DNA of 64,000 bases, taken from positions 496,001 through 560,000 of the forward strand of contig NZ_FOIS01000002.1 in the NCBI RefSeq assembly GCF_900110455.1, in the 5' to 3' direction. Below, piece by piece: positions 16,373 to 26,949 of this stretch. A program made the position numbers and the translations under genes. The first letter of the stretch is position 1. The number at the start of each line of letters is the position of its first letter. This stretch comes from Natrinema salifodinae (lineage in GTDB: Archaea; Halobacteriota; Halobacteria; Halobacteriales; Natrialbaceae). A model generated the notes under the pieces. The model worked only from the letters and a program-made list of their open reading frames with translations, made no database searches and was not told the DNA's origin.

Positions 16373-17563
16373 TCAGTCGGCCGTCGGCTCGAGGGCCACG
16401 CGGTAGTCGGTCAGGTTCTCGTAGCCGTTCTCGGTGACGACCACCAGGTCCTCGATGCGGACGCCGCCGACCGCGGGATCGTAGATCCCCGGCTCGATCG
16501 AGATCACGTGACCGGGCTCGAGTTCGCCGCCGGCCGGCGCGACGCTCGGTTGCTCGTGGATGTCGAGGCCGACGCCGTGGCCGGTGCTGTGGATGAATCC
16601 CGTGTCGGTGTTCGGATCGCTCCGCAGCGTCTCGTAGCCCGCTCGCTCGATCACGTCGCAGGCCACGCCGTGGACATCCGCGCCGGTAACGCCGGCTTCG
16701 ACCGCGCCGAGGGCTGCCTCGTAGGCCTCCCGGGTGACCTCGTAGCGCCGCCTGGCCTCCGCGCCGGGATCGCCGCGGGCGAAGGTGCGGGTCATGTCCG
16801 CGAAGTAGCCCGTCTCCTTGTCCCGCGGGAAGATGTCGATCACGATCAGTTCGTCGGGCTCGAGCGGCCCGCTGCCGCGATCGTGGGGGTCAGCGCCGTC
16901 GGCCCCGCAGGCGACGATGGTCTCGTCGAGGGCGCAGCCGTGGCGCAACAGGGTGACTTCGATCTCCTCTTTGACCCGCTCGCTGGTCAGCGGTTCGCCG
17001 TCGCGGACGAGGATCCCATCTTCGACGTCCGCGGTCGCGATTAGCTCCTCGGCCCTGGCCATCGCGGCCTGGTTGGCCCGCTGGCTCTCCCGAATTTGCT
17101 CGATCTCCCAGTCGGTCTTCGTCGCGCGGATGTCCGCGACGATGCCCTCGCGTTCGACCGCCACGTCGATCCCGCGCTCGCGCAGTCCGTCCGCCGTTCC
17201 GGTCGGAAAGGCGTGGGGGACCGCAATCGAGTCGACGCCGCGGTCGGCGAGAAACGCCGCGATCGTCCGGACCGTCCCCTCGTACTGCCCGTGGTCGGCG
17301 ACGAGTTCCTGGTAGTCGTAGGCGGCCCGCCTGGTGACCGAGTCCGCGTCGGCGTCCGTGCTCGCCCGGCCGTACTCGAGGCCGGAGACGAGCAGGTGGA
17401 CGCCGCCGTCGCGGGTCACGAGCGTCTGGTAGGGGTCGGGTGCGGTGAAGCCGGAGACGTACCGCTGGTCGGCGTCCTCGGCGTCGTCGTCGATCAGGTA
17501 GCCGTCCACGCCCGCCGATGCGAGGTACTCGCGGAGGGCGGAGAGGTCCGCGTCCACGTTCAT
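16373..17563 (-). CDS. M24 family Xaa-Pro aminopeptidase-like metallopeptidase
   Basis: A 396-residue protein with an N-terminal creatinase-like domain (about 1-160) and a C-terminal pita-bread domain. Metal ligands are visible in IDIFPRDKETGYFADMTRT (two Asp), HSTGHGVGLDIHE (His), SIEPGIY (Glu) and GVRIEDLVVV (Glu). Such enzymes remove N-terminal residues before proline; creatinase-like members exist too. ATG 17563 (MNVDADLSALREYL) is preferred over the longer frame to 17626, which runs into the neighbouring promoter region. It is convergent with the SLC13 gene, with only 12 bases between them. Confidence 0.9.
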   Translation of the reverse strand: MNVDADLSALREYLASAGVDGYLIDDDAEDADQRYVSGFTAPDPYQTLVTRDGGVHLLVSGLEYGRASTDADADSVTRRAAYDYQELVADHGQYEGTVRTIAAFLADRGVDSIAVPHAFPTGTADGLRERGIDVAVEREGIVADIRATKTDWEIEQIRESQRANQAAMARAEELIATADVEDGILVRDGEPLTSERVKEEIEVTLLRHGCALDETIVACGADGADPHDRGSGPLEPDELIVIDIFPRDKETGYFADMTRTFARGDPGAEARRRYEVTREAYEAALGAVEAGVTGADVHGVACDVIERAGYETLRSDPNTDTGFIHSTGHGVGLDIHEQPSVAPAGGELEPGHVISIEPGIYDPAVGGVRIEDLVVVTENGYENLTDYRVALEPTAD

Positions 17564-17660
17564 ATCGGGAGTGGGACCGGCGGCCACATAATCCCGCGGG
17601 ATGGGGACGAGCCACCGCGAACCCATACTCTTATCACCCGATATGACTTTCAGCTATCGT

Positions 17661-18812
17661 ATGCGCCGCCGACGGGTTCTGACAGCGAGCGCGGCGATGG
17701 CCCTCGCCGGCTGCGTCAGCTATCCCACGTCCGACGCCGACGCGCCCGCAAGCGACGCGCTCGTTCGGGATGCGATCGAGACGCGTCGACGCATGCACGA
17801 TCTCGCGGGCCGGCGAACGATGACGGTCGAGACCCCGGACGGGACCGTCGAACGGACCGAACGGGTGACCGGGCAACCGCCGGCTAAACAGCGGATCGAG
17901 GTCGTCGAGTCGACCGATCCGGACGTTCCGGTCGGCTCGGTCACCGTGACGAACCGGGCGGTCACCTGGGAGTACAATCCGGCGACGGAGACGGTGGACA
18001 AGCGGTATCACCCGAACAAGACCGACACCGACCGGACGCGCCGCGTGCTCGAGGACTTCCTCGACGAGTATCGGCTCGAGTACGCGGGGACGGCGACCGT
18101 CGACGGCCGCGACGCGCACGTCATCGAGACGCGGCCGCCGGTCGACGACATCGGACCGACGATCGACCTCGTCGTCGGGGACACGATGTTCGTCGTCCCG
18201 CTGCAGGCGACCGCTGACGCGGCGGAGATGACGGTTTCGCGGACCGTCTGGATCGACGACGAGTACCGGTATCCGGTCAAGGAGCGCAACGCGATCACCG
18301 AGGACGGCGAGACGCGCCACAGCCTGACCGTCGCGTACGAGGATCTCTCGATCGACGAGGGGGTCGACTCGGGAACGTTCACCTACGAGCCGCCGGCCGA
18401 AGCGGCCGTCGTCACCGACGGCCCCGAGCCCGAGGGCGTTTTCGAGTCCCGGGCGGACGCCGCGGCGGTCACGCCGTACGACCTGCCGGATCCGGACGTC
18501 CCAGGCAGATTCGTACTCGATCGGGTCACCGTCGTCGAGAAGGCCGAGCGGTTCGGGACGACAACGACGTTGTGGTACAACGATCCGAACGTAGTCGCGC
18601 GCGAGTGCTACGTGGCCGTCCGGGAGGTCCAACGGTTCAGCCCCGACGCGCCGACGCTCGAGGAGATCGAAATCGACGGGCACGCGGCCTACCGCCGCGA
18701 CGGCCGGAAACAGAGCATCTTCTGGACCTGCGATGAGCTGACCTACGAGGTCACGAGCCTGACGGACGACACCCCGATCGTCGAAATCGCGGCTTCGATC
18801 GGCTGTCAGTGA
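17661..18812 (+). CDS. LolA-like lipoprotein, paralogue 1
   Basis: A 383-residue lipoprotein. [18 protein letters not shown] gives an Arg-rich n-region and the lipobox LAGC. TTAT at 17631-17634 is about 26 bases before ATG 17661, supporting this start over ATG 17643. The mature part has a repeated beta-rich region ([35 protein letters not shown]) of the LolA/LppX type, then a C-terminal domain ending in SIGCQ. The gene at 40213-41388 has the same layout, so the two are paralogues. The role outside the membrane is unknown. Confidence 0.8.
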   Translation: MRRRRVLTASAAMALAGCVSYPTSDADAPASDALVRDAIETRRRMHDLAGRRTMTVETPDGTVERTERVTGQPPAKQRIEVVESTDPDVPVGSVTVTNRAVTWEYNPATETVDKRYHPNKTDTDRTRRVLEDFLDEYRLEYAGTATVDGRDAHVIETRPPVDDIGPTIDLVVGDTMFVVPLQATADAAEMTVSRTVWIDDEYRYPVKERNAITEDGETRHSLTVAYEDLSIDEGVDSGTFTYEPPAEAAVVTDGPEPEGVFESRADAAAVTPYDLPDPDVPGRFVLDRVTVVEKAERFGTTTTLWYNDPNVVARECYVAVREVQRFSPDAPTLEEIEIDGHAAYRRDGRKQSIFWTCDELTYEVTSLTDDTPIVEIAASIGCQ

Positions 18813-18925
18813 CGATCATCGGCCGAATCCGATGCTGGAACCCGGCCGAATCGCGGGCGCGATGGAGACTCGCAGTCACTGCGGGGATCGGTATCGGTAA
18901 GACCCGGCCACCCCACAGGGCGACC

Positions 18926-20221
18926 ATGAACGTCACTATCACGCCCTCGGCCGTCGCGGGGACGGCGCGAGCACCGCCCTCGAAGAGCTACACCCACCGG
19001 GCGATCCTCGCGGCCGGATACGCCGACGGCGCGACCGTCCGCGACGCGCTCTGGAGCGCAGACACGCGAGCGACCGCCCGCGCCGTGGAACTGTTCGGCG
19101 GCGACGTCGACCGAGCCGACGACGGCACGCTCGAGATCGACGGCTTCGACGGCCGCCCCGAGGTGCCGGCGGACGTCATCGACTGCGGAAACAGCGGCAC
19201 GACGATGCGGCTCGTCACGGCCGCTGCGGCCCTCGCCGACGGCACGACCGTCCTGACCGGCGACGAATCCCTCCGCTCGCGGCCCCAAGGTCCGCTGCTC
19301 GAGGCGTTGGCCGACCTCGACGCCGAGGCGTTCAGCACGCGCGGGAACGGCCAGGCGCCCCTGGTCGTCCCCGGACCGCTCGCGGGCGGCGAGGTCTCGA
19401 TCCCGGGCGACGTCTCCTCGCAGTACATCACCGCCCTGCTGCTGGCCGGCGCGGTGACCGACGAGGGGATCGCGATCGATCTCGAGACGGAACTCAAGTC
19501 CGCGCCGTACGTCGACATCACGCTTGAGATGCTCGAAGACTTCGGCGTCGAGGCCCGAAAGACCGATGCCGGGTTCGAAGCCGACGGCGGCCAGTCGTAC
19601 GCGCCCGCCGGCGGCGAGTACGCGGTGCCTGGCGACTTCTCCTCGATCTCGTACCCGCTTGCCGCCGGCGCGATCGCGAGCGACGAGGGCCTCCGCATCG
19701 AGGGCGCGAATCCGAGCGCGCAGGGCGACACCGCCATCGTCGAGATCGTCGAGCGCATGGGCGCCGACGTCGACTGGGACCGCGACGCGGGCGTGATCGA
19801 CGTCTCGAAGGCCCCGCTCTCCGGAATCGAGGTCTCCGTCGAGGATACCCCGGACCTGCTGCCGACGATCGCGACCCTCGGGGCGGTCGCCGACGGCGAC
19901 ACGCGCATTACGAACGCCGAGCACGTCCGATACAAGGAGACCGACCGCGTGAGTGCGATGGCCGAAGAGTTGGGCAAGATGGGCGTCGAGACGACCGAGC
20001 GGGAGGACTCGCTGACGATCCACGGCGGCGAGTCGACCCTCGAAGGCGCGACCGTCTCCGGCCGCGACGACCACCGGATCATCATGGCGCTGGCGCTGGC
20101 CGGCCTGGTCGCCGACGGCGAGACGACCGTCGAGGGCGCCGACCACGTCGACGTCTCGTTCCCCGGGTTCTTCGACTTGCTCGCTGATCTGGGGGTCGAC
20201 CTCGAGCGCGACGACGCGTAA
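18926..20221 (+). CDS. aroA: 3-phosphoshikimate 1-carboxyvinyltransferase (EPSP synthase)
   Basis: A 431-residue enzyme joining shikimate 3-phosphate and phosphoenolpyruvate in the aromatic amino-acid pathway. Key motifs are PPSKSYTHR near the N-terminus, [45 protein letters not shown] and [15 protein letters not shown]. The N-terminal ATG 18926 (MNVTITPS) fits the normal start; the frame extension to 18809 is unsupported. aroC lies 5.2 kb downstream on the same strand, but other genes intervene, so they are not one operon. Confidence 0.95.
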   Translation: MNVTITPSAVAGTARAPPSKSYTHRAILAAGYADGATVRDALWSADTRATARAVELFGGDVDRADDGTLEIDGFDGRPEVPADVIDCGNSGTTMRLVTAAAALADGTTVLTGDESLRSRPQGPLLEALADLDAEAFSTRGNGQAPLVVPGPLAGGEVSIPGDVSSQYITALLLAGAVTDEGIAIDLETELKSAPYVDITLEMLEDFGVEARKTDAGFEADGGQSYAPAGGEYAVPGDFSSISYPLAAGAIASDEGLRIEGANPSAQGDTAIVEIVERMGADVDWDRDAGVIDVSKAPLSGIEVSVEDTPDLLPTIATLGAVADGDTRITNAEHVRYKETDRVSAMAEELGKMGVETTEREDSLTIHGGESTLEGATVSGRDDHRIIMALALAGLVADGETTVEGADHVDVSFPGFFDLLADLGVDLERDDA

Positions 20222-20282
20222 TAACGGCGGTCCGCTGACAGCGCACCTTCGACCGACTAGTTCGCGACCGGGCCGCGACGGA

Positions 20283-21299
20283 TCACTCGGGAATCTCGTA
20301 GCGATCTAAGATGATGTAGTGCTCTTGCTCCGGCCCTCGCCAGGCGATCCCGAGATACTCACTGGGGTCGGCGCTCGGAACCGCGACGGTGAGCCGGTCG
20401 CCGGGGGTAACCTCGCCGGAGAACTGCGCTTCGGTGAGGCCGGCTTCGAACTCGACCTGAACGTGATCACCCCGGAATGCGGGGCCGTTCTCGTGGACGA
20501 TCGTAATCGTCTTCGCGTCCGGATCGTACTCGAACGAGAAATCGACCACCGGAGCCGGGTCGTCCTCGTCCGCTTCGTTATAGTCCGGCTCCGTCGGGCC
20601 GACTCGAGTGGGAGCCACGGCGGCACCGAGTATCGATTCCGCTGCTTCGAGCGCCGTCTCGTCCCACTCTCTGTTCGTGAGCATCACCCGTTTCGACCGG
20701 TCGAGGCCGTTCTCGGGCGGCGTCTCGCCGTACTCGAGGGTCGCGCGATAGACGCCGTCGTGGTGCTCGGTAAACGCCACGTCGTGTCCGCGGACCGCCT
20801 GGTCCTCGTTCGGTCCCGTGAAGAATCGTCCGATCCAGAATTGGTGTGTGTCCCTGGCCTCGTAGTATGTGTCGTCGGCGTAGGCGTGGATTGTCCAGTT
20901 CTCGGCGTCGGCGTCGTAGATCGGGGCTAAAAAGAGGTTCTCCACATCGTCGGTCGTGTCGATGACCGGATCGACGGCTAACTCGGGGGTCGATTCGGCC
21001 GATCGATTGGACTCGAGAATTCGGTCGTACACCCAGACGACTTCGGGATCCCCGTCGTAGGATATTTGCATGGAGTCCTCGATCGACGCCGCTCGGTCGC
21101 TGACGGCGCCGATATCGACCCGGTAGACGCCGTCAGCCGTGGACTCGAGGTCCGACGGAAGATCCGCGTCGTTCGAGCCCGTCGACTGATCGTCGCCGTT
21201 TTCGTTTCGTTCATCGGAGGGATCGTCGCTCACGCAGCCCGCAGTACCGGCCGCTCCGGCAGCGAGCGTCGCGAGAAGGATCTGGCGGCGTCGAACCAT
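20283..21299 (-). CDS. Lipoprotein with C-terminal pilin-like beta domain
   Basis: A 338-residue protein. MVRRRQILLATLAAGAAGTAGC carries an Arg cluster and a lipobox, followed by a Ser/Asp/Asn-rich linker. The middle region has no family I know. The last 100 residues (FSFEYDPDAKTITIVHENG, then GDHVQVEF and VTPGDRLTVAVP) resemble the beta domain of haloarchaeal type IV pilin-like proteins. CTTATCA on the minus strand about 26 bases before ATG 21299 suggests a leaderless mRNA. GC is somewhat lower than in neighbours. Function unknown. Confidence 0.7.
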   Translation of the reverse strand: MVRRRQILLATLAAGAAGTAGCVSDDPSDERNENGDDQSTGSNDADLPSDLESTADGVYRVDIGAVSDRAASIEDSMQISYDGDPEVVWVYDRILESNRSAESTPELAVDPVIDTTDDVENLFLAPIYDADAENWTIHAYADDTYYEARDTHQFWIGRFFTGPNEDQAVRGHDVAFTEHHDGVYRATLEYGETPPENGLDRSKRVMLTNREWDETALEAAESILGAAVAPTRVGPTEPDYNEADEDDPAPVVDFSFEYDPDAKTITIVHENGPAFRGDHVQVEFEAGLTEAQFSGEVTPGDRLTVAVPSADPSEYLGIAWRGPEQEHYIILDRYEIPE

Positions 21300-21604
21300 A
21301 TCGAATAATTGTTTCGTAGTATGATAAGTTTTACCGAAGAAGAGGTAGCAAAATAATGGAGGCGTGGCGGAATTGCCAGCGTTCTCTTCTCAATATCATA
21401 GCGTTCGCGGTTGCGAACCCGGTCGACGTCGGCGAATTGACGATCGAGGACGCGGACTACGTTGGCGTCTCGTTGCCATCGCGACCCGAGCCTTTCCTTC
21501 CACTGTTCGATCGAACGGAGACTCGATTGCCCCGCGCTTCTCGCCGTCGTTGTGGCTTTCCGGCAGCGGTAAGCATTTAGGCTCTCGAAAAATTGTGGTA
21601 TACA
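21300..21604. other. Intergenic region with divergent promoters
   Basis: A 305-base gap. The left end carries a minus-strand TATA-like element (about 21320-21330) for the lipoprotein. The right end has CATTTAGG near 21573-21580, about 27 bases before ATG 21605, the expected TATA position for the thiolase gene. A short plus-strand frame (21356-21580) has no domain and no clear start signal and is not called. Confidence 0.45.
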
Positions 21605-22747
21605 ATGTCAGACAAAACCCCAGTAATAGTTAGCGCTGTTAGAACTGCTCAAGGAAAAGAGGACGGTGCACTCGCGGATATCCGCAGCGAGGACCTCTCG
21701 ATTCCGCTGGTCAACGAGATGCTCGCCGAGACCGGCCTGGCGGGCGAGGACGTCGACGACCTGATGTGGGGTTGCGCCCAGCAGCGCGAGGAACAGCGGG
21801 CGAACATCGCGCGACAGATCGCGCTCTTCTCGGAACTGGGCGAGGGGGTCCCGGCGACGACCGTCGACCGGCAGTGCGCCTCCTCCGCGCAGGCGATCAT
21901 CGGCGCCGCGGACTCGATCGCGGCGGGCCGGCACGACGCGGTCATCGCGGGCGGCGTCGAGAGCATGAGCCGGGTCAAGATGGGGTCCGCCGGCAGCGAC
22001 GACATGTACCCCGGCTTCGACGAGCGCTACGGGATGGAGAACCTCCAGATGGGGATGACCGCCGAGAAGGTCGCCGAGGAGTTCGGTATCTCCCGCGCGG
22101 AGCAAGACGAGTACGGCGCCCGCAGCCAGCGGCGCGCGGTCGAGGCCACCGAAGAGGGGCGCTTCGACGACGAGATCGTCCCCATCAAGACCGAGGACGG
22201 CGTCCACGACGAGGACGAGGGGCTCCGTCCCGGGACGACCACGGAGAAACTCGCCGACCTCCCGACGGTCTTCAAAGAGGACGGCACGGTGACGCCGGGC
22301 AACGCCTCGCAGATCGCCGACGGCGCGGCCGGCGTCATGCTCACCAGCCGTGAACTCGCCGACGAGCGCGGACTGGAGGTCCTGGCGGAAGTCGGCACCA
22401 GCTACGTCGCCGGCGTCGACCCGACGATCATGGGCGTCGGCCCAGTCCCCGCCACCGAAGGGCTGCTCGAGCGCGCCGGGCGCGACATCGACGACTACGG
22501 CCTGGTCGAGATCAACGAGGCCTTCGCCAGCCAGACGCTGTACTCCCAGCGAGAACTCGGTATTCCGGACAACCGGCTCAACGTCAACGGCGGCGCGATC
22601 GCCATCGGCCACCCGCTGGGCGCTTCGGGCGCTCGCCTGCCGGTGACGCTCGTCCACGAGATGAACCGCCGCGGCGTCGAGCGGGGCATCGCGACCGAGT
22701 GCGTCGGCTTCGGCCAGGGCGCGGCGATCGAGTTCGAACTGCCGTAA
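21605..22747 (+). CDS. Acetyl-CoA C-acyltransferase (thiolase)
   Basis: A 380-residue thiolase. The nucleophilic Cys is C91 in [11 protein letters not shown]; later motifs are [37 protein letters not shown] and the second active-site Cys in [10 protein letters not shown] (usually C-x-G-G-G). It catalyses thiolytic cleavage or condensation of 3-ketoacyl-CoA and is of the classical FadA/AtoB type, unlike the SCPx-type enzyme at 10430-11599. ATG 21605 is chosen because a TATA-like element is about 25 bases upstream. It stands alone, with a phosphodiesterase gene downstream. Confidence 0.93.
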   Translation: MSDKTPVIVSAVRTAQGKEDGALADIRSEDLSIPLVNEMLAETGLAGEDVDDLMWGCAQQREEQRANIARQIALFSELGEGVPATTVDRQCASSAQAIIGAADSIAAGRHDAVIAGGVESMSRVKMGSAGSDDMYPGFDERYGMENLQMGMTAEKVAEEFGISRAEQDEYGARSQRRAVEATEEGRFDDEIVPIKTEDGVHDEDEGLRPGTTTEKLADLPTVFKEDGTVTPGNASQIADGAAGVMLTSRELADERGLEVLAEVGTSYVAGVDPTIMGVGPVPATEGLLERAGRDIDDYGLVEINEAFASQTLYSQRELGIPDNRLNVNGGAIAIGHPLGASGARLPVTLVHEMNRRGVERGIATECVGFGQGAAIEFELP

Positions 22748-22800
22748 TCCGCGCCGTCCGCCCCGGTGATGCTTTTTCGCTCGGCGACGTGGGACGTCGC

Positions 22801-24117
22801 ATGCGCACCGACCTCGAGTCCGAACTCCGCGAGCGGCTGTGCGCGGACGGGTACCTCTTCCCCGACTACGACGGCTACTGCTTCGCGAACGTACCCGAGA
22901 CGGTGCTGTCGGCCCTCGACGCGAACGTCGAGACGGACGACGTCCCGCCGTCCGGCGATCACCGACCGCTTCCCGCCGACGTGCTCGACGGGGTCGGGAG
23001 CGGGAACGGATACGACCGCGTTCTGGTCGTCCTCGTCGACGGCTTCGGGCTCGAATTCTGGAAGCGCCACGATCACCCGCTGCTCGATCGATTCGAGGCC
23101 GCGGGGACCGTCTCGCCGCTGACGACGATCTACCCCTCCGAGACTGCTGCGGCGCTGACCACCTTCCACACCGGGCGGTTGCCCGCCGCCCACGGCGTCC
23201 TGGGCTGGGACGTCTACGACCCGGCGGACGACGCCTCCTACGAGGCCTTCACCGTCGACGTCAAGGCCGGCGACGAGCCGGTCGACCGCGACATGCAGGA
23301 CGTCTTCGAGGGCCAGGCGATCTATCCGGCCCTCACCGACGCGGGGATCGACTGCCGCCACGTCGTCCCGTTCCCGGAGACCTACGACGGCGCAACTGCA
23401 CACACCTACGGCGGGGACGTCGACGCGCCGGCGTACGCCCTCGACGGGTTCGAGTCGGCGCTCCGGGAGGCGTTCACCGCGGCCGACGAACCCGCCTTCC
23501 TCTACGCGTACCTCCCGCAGATCGACGCCGCCGCGCACGCCGCCGGCACCGACAGCGACGCGTACCGGGAGGCGGTCGCGGACACCTTCGATGCGATCGA
23601 GCGCGCGCTCTCGGGGCTCCCGGGGGGCGACGCGACGGACGCGGCGGGATCGGCCCTCGACGAGACGCTCGTCCTCCTGACGGCCGATCACGGTCACGTC
23701 GACACCGACACCGCTCGCAGCGTCGACCTCGAATCGTTCGAGTCGGTAATGGACGGTCTCGACCGACACGCGAACGGCGAGCCGGTCCGCTACGCCGGCA
23801 GTCCGCGCAACGTCCACCTCCACCTGCGGGGCGGCGACGGCGTGTGCGACCGAGTTCGCTCGGACCTCGCCGACGCCCTCGACGCCCGGATCTTCTCCCG
23901 CCAGGCGGCCCGCGACCGCGACCTCTTCGGCGCCGGCCCGGAGAGCGACACCTTCCGTCGTCGGCTCGGCGACCTGGTCGTCTGTCACCGTGACCAGGCG
24001 GTCTGGTACGGCAGCGATTCCGCGAAGTTCGAGCTGGTCGGGATGCACGGCGGGCTCCACCCCGACGAGATGCTCGTGCCTGTCGCGGCGGCCGAGCTCG
24101 GTCGGCTTCGCGGCTGA
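22801..24117 (+). CDS. Alkaline-phosphatase-superfamily phosphodiesterase/nucleotide pyrophosphatase
   Basis: A 438-residue protein from ATG 22801. The type I phosphodiesterase core is clear: metal Asp in [11 protein letters not shown], the nucleophile Thr in [28 protein letters not shown] and the metal His pair in [12 protein letters not shown]. It likely hydrolyses phosphodiesters or phosphomonoesters such as nucleotides. No signal peptide is apparent, so it acts in the cytoplasm unless exported otherwise. It lies 53 bases after the thiolase stop; functional linkage is not obvious. Confidence 0.88.
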   Translation: MRTDLESELRERLCADGYLFPDYDGYCFANVPETVLSALDANVETDDVPPSGDHRPLPADVLDGVGSGNGYDRVLVVLVDGFGLEFWKRHDHPLLDRFEAAGTVSPLTTIYPSETAAALTTFHTGRLPAAHGVLGWDVYDPADDASYEAFTVDVKAGDEPVDRDMQDVFEGQAIYPALTDAGIDCRHVVPFPETYDGATAHTYGGDVDAPAYALDGFESALREAFTAADEPAFLYAYLPQIDAAAHAAGTDSDAYREAVADTFDAIERALSGLPGGDATDAAGSALDETLVLLTADHGHVDTDTARSVDLESFESVMDGLDRHANGEPVRYAGSPRNVHLHLRGGDGVCDRVRSDLADALDARIFSRQAARDRDLFGAGPESDTFRRRLGDLVVCHRDQAVWYGSDSAKFELVGMHGGLHPDEMLVPVAAAELGRLRG

Positions 24118-24139
24118 ATCCGGTGGCCGACGCCGGTGC

Positions 24140-24880
24140 CTACGAGACGTCGTAGGTCGTCTCGAGGTACGAGATCAGCTCGTCGACCGTCGCCGGATCG
24201 TACGTCCAGAATCCGTAGTACTGGCCCTCGTCGCGCTCTTCGGCGAGTAACGCGCAGGCGTCCAGTTCGTTGCCGCCGCCGTCGAACGCCACGATCCAGA
24301 ACGTGCCGAGTTCACCGCCGGCCTCGGACGCGACCATCACGTCGTCGGCGAGCGAGGTGTCCCACGCGTCGTCGACGAACACCGCTACCGCGAGCGAATC
24401 GCGGCTCGCTAACTGGTCGTAGACCTCGGTCTGTTCGGCGAGCGCGGTCGCGCGCTGGAACCCCGCGTACAGCGTGCCGGCGCCGACGCGCCAGGCCCGT
24501 TCTTCGATCTCGCGGGCGGTCGCCAGCATCTGGCGCCGGCTGTAGGACGTAAACAGGGTGTTCTCGAGGAAGTCGAACAGCTCCGCCCGGTCGTAATCGT
24601 CGTCGGCGAGTTTCCACGGCGGGTGGATCTCCGGCGAGAGGATCGATTGGAACTGCTCGAGCCCCACCGCGCCGCGGAACTCGCCGTCGGCGCTCCGAAC
24701 GATCACGAACCCCGACTCGCCGAGCGAGCCGAGCGAACGGCGGGTCACGTCGACGTTTCGCGTGTCGAACTGGCGGCGAAGCGCCGTGACGGCCGCGTCG
24801 TCGTCCGTGTGGACCTCGAGGGCCTTGCGCCGGCGTTCGATCGCCTCGATGAAGTCCCGAAGCGAGTTCACGGCGTTCAT
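24140..24880 (-). CDS. DICT sensory-domain protein
   Basis: A 246-residue soluble protein. The region about residues 100-205 ([33 protein letters not shown] onward, described by position) matches the DICT sensory domain seen in haloarchaea and some bacteria, predicted to sense light or small signals. The N-terminal 90 residues include a beta-rich part ([14 protein letters not shown]). It overlaps by four bases the upstream DUF7344-type regulator gene, so sensor and DNA-binding partner are made together. Confidence 0.75.
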   Translation of the reverse strand: MNAVNSLRDFIEAIERRRKALEVHTDDDAAVTALRRQFDTRNVDVTRRSLGSLGESGFVIVRSADGEFRGAVGLEQFQSILSPEIHPPWKLADDDYDRAELFDFLENTLFTSYSRRQMLATAREIEERAWRVGAGTLYAGFQRATALAEQTEVYDQLASRDSLAVAVFVDDAWDTSLADDVMVASEAGGELGTFWIVAFDGGGNELDACALLAEERDEGQYYGFWTYDPATVDELISYLETTYDVS

Positions 24881-25248
24881 GGCGATGAGTCGGTCACCCC
24901 CAGGGCGTCGGTGACCGCGTCCGGAATGTCGGCGTCGGTAACGGCCTTCGCGTCGGCGTCGAACGCGGCGAACCCCAGCGTATCGAGCCGAGGAAGGATC
25001 ACGTGATACAACCGGATCCGAACCCGATCGCGGTCCGCCGGGGTAGCGATCATCCCTTCGACGCTGGCCGTCTTGCCCGTGACAACGTCGGCGAGCTCCT
25101 CGAGCGTCCGCGTCGGCTCGTCGTGGAGCAAGACGATCGCGTAGCGGGCGGCGGGATCGGCGAGCAGGCGGACCACTCGGTCGACCGGAAGCTCGTCAGC
25201 GGCCGCTTGCAGGGTCACCAGGTCGGGTTCGATCCGTTTCTTGCCCAT
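24877..25248 (-). CDS. DUF7344-type winged-helix regulator, partner of DICT protein
   Basis: A 123-residue protein from ATG 25248 (MGKKRIEPDLVTLQ). Residues about 20-95 are winged-helix-like: VVRLLADPAARYAIVLLHDE, then TRTLEELADVVTG, then RVRIRLYHVILPRLDTLGF. This layout is that of the DUF7344 family common in haloarchaea. It is probably a transcription factor whose activity depends on the DICT protein overlapping it downstream. The longer frame to 25437 is antisense to the aroC upstream region and was rejected. Confidence 0.78.
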   Translation of the reverse strand: MGKKRIEPDLVTLQAAADELPVDRVVRLLADPAARYAIVLLHDEPTRTLEELADVVTGKTASVEGMIATPADRDRVRIRLYHVILPRLDTLGFAAFDADAKAVTDADIPDAVTDALGVTDSSP

Positions 25249-25426
25249 TCGTGAACCGTACGCGATCGACGCCGAAATAGCTGTGCCCAGCCCACCGACG
25301 GTATCCCGTCCGAGACGGCCGATCGCTCGATCGCGTCGCGTCGAGAGCGACCGCGTCGCGCCCGACGTCCGTGCGGTGTGCGCGAATCCTGCAGGGCTAA
25401 GTGGCCGCGTCACAGAGGACGGGGTA

Positions 25427-26578
25427 ATGAACGGCAACCGCTTCGGTCGCCTCTTTCAGGTGACCACGTTCGGCGAGAGCCACGGGGAGGCGATGGGTTG
25501 TACCATCTCGGGCTGCCCTGCCGGCCTCGAACTCTCCGAAGAGGACATCCAGGAGGACCTCGATCGCCGGAAACCAGGCCAGTCGATGATCACGACCAGC
25601 CGCGGCGAACCCGACGCCGTCTCGATCAAGTCCGGCGTTCAGGACGGCTACACCACCGGAACGCCGATCGGCCTGGTCATCCAGAACAAGGACGCCCGAT
25701 CGGGCAAGTACGAGCCATTCATCACCGCGCCCCGTCCCAGCCACGGCGACTTCACCTACTCGGCGAAGTTCGGCACGCGCAACTGGGGTGGCGGCGGCCG
25801 CTCGTCGGCCCGAGAGACCGTCAACTGGGTCGCGGCGGGCGCGATCGCAAAGCAACTCCTCGAGCGCGAGGGAATCGAACTCAAGGCCCACGTCAACCAG
25901 ATCGGCGACATCGAGGCCCCCGAGGTGAGCTTCGAGGAGATCAAAGAGCACTCCGAAGAGAACGACGTGCGGTGTGCCCACCCCGAGACCGCCGACGCGA
26001 TGCAGGACCTGATCGCCGACTATCAGGACGAAGGCGACTCCATCGGCGGGAGCATCTACTTCGAGGCCCAGGGCGTCCCCCGCGGGCTCGGCGCGCCGCG
26101 GTTCGACTCGCTGTCCGCGCGGCTCGGCCAGGCGATGATGGCGATCCCGGCCACGACGGCCTTCGAGTTCGGCCTCGGCCGCGAGGCGCGCGAGTGGACC
26201 GGCAAGGAGCGCAATGACGACTGGGAGTTCGACGACGAGGGCGACCCGACGCCCGTCGAGAACGACCACGGCGGCATTCAGGGCGGCATCTCCTCCGGCG
26301 AGCCGATCTACGGCGAGGTGACGCTGCACGCGCCGACGTCCATCCCGAAGCCCCAGCAGACGGCCGACTGGGAGACCGGCGAACTAAAAGAGGAGAAGGT
26401 CATCGGCCGCCACGACCCCGTGTTGCCGCCTCGCGGCGTCCCCGTCGTCGAGGCGATGCTCGCGCTGACGCTGGTCGACTTCATGCTGCTGTCGGGCCGG
26501 CTCAACCCCGACCGCGTTGACGACCAGCCCGGCGAGTATGACACGGATTACCACCCGAGCAACCCGCGGAACGAGTAG
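25427..26578 (+). CDS. aroC: Chorismate synthase
   Basis: A 383-residue enzyme converting EPSP to chorismate using reduced flavin. The N-terminus MNGNRFGRLFQVTTFGESHG is diagnostic, as are RRKPGQSMITTSR, RPSHGDFTYSAKFG with GGGRSSARETV, and the C-terminal GGIQGGISSGEPI and HDPVLPPRGVPVVEAMLAL. The ATG 25427 start is the standard one. Length is normal. The C-terminal acidic tail is halophile-like. Confidence 0.96.
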   Translation: MNGNRFGRLFQVTTFGESHGEAMGCTISGCPAGLELSEEDIQEDLDRRKPGQSMITTSRGEPDAVSIKSGVQDGYTTGTPIGLVIQNKDARSGKYEPFITAPRPSHGDFTYSAKFGTRNWGGGGRSSARETVNWVAAGAIAKQLLEREGIELKAHVNQIGDIEAPEVSFEEIKEHSEENDVRCAHPETADAMQDLIADYQDEGDSIGGSIYFEAQGVPRGLGAPRFDSLSARLGQAMMAIPATTAFEFGLGREAREWTGKERNDDWEFDDEGDPTPVENDHGGIQGGISSGEPIYGEVTLHAPTSIPKPQQTADWETGELKEEKVIGRHDPVLPPRGVPVVEAMLALTLVDFMLLSGRLNPDRVDDQPGEYDTDYHPSNPRNE

Positions 26579-26949
26579 CTCGTCGATCCGTAAGCGATCT
26601 CTCAATTCTGTTTCGCAGACGTATATAGCATACTGAGCCGAGAGTAGTCAGAAGCGAAATAATCGACTCTGTCTCCCTAATCATTCAGATGATTCTCTGA
26701 AGGCGCACACTACGCGTGCGAACTGAACGGCTGAATATTGACCGTCACTAAGTGGATTTATAATCATATATGACCAATTTCTTAAACCCCCTCAGCTACG
26801 CCCCATCCACTTCGTTCAACATTTATAGCCTAACCCCACTACTATTTAAATAGTAAAGCGCATATTTTACGTGTTTCCCCATTTCTTGTACGTCTATTAT
26901 AACATGTGTGTACAACCATTAAATTGCTTGAGAGGGTACAGAATAGTCC
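26579..26949. other. AT-rich promoter region before the amine-oxidase-like gene
   Basis: This 371-base stretch is far richer in A and T than the rest of the window. It holds the perfect 14-base palindrome ACTATTTAAATAGT (26841-26854). Six-base inverted arms TTGTAC and GTACAA flank an AT-rich core at about 26886-26915 that includes ATTATAA, a good TATA box about 50 bases before ATG 26950. No coding sequence is seen. The composition suggests DNA of foreign origin. Confidence 0.5.
26841..26854. promoter_or_regulatory. Perfect 14-base AT palindrome
   Basis: ACTATTTAAATAGT is self-complementary along its full length and lies about 95 bases before the start of the amine-oxidase-like gene. It could be a regulator site or a TATA-containing bidirectional element. 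Confidence 0.35.

Noticed and set aside
18806-20146. A 446-codon minus-strand open frame opposite aroA
   Set aside because: The plus-strand gene is aroA with all its motifs. Long antisense frames are expected in very GC-rich DNA and the translation shows no domain.
21356-21580. A 74-codon plus-strand frame before the thiolase gene
   Set aside because: No domain, no convincing promoter placement and ordinary intergenic composition.
22495-24060. A 521-codon minus-strand open frame opposite thiolase and phosphodiesterase genes
   Set aside because: It spans two real genes and their gap and is composed of Val, Arg, Gly and Asp without motifs; it is an antisense shadow.
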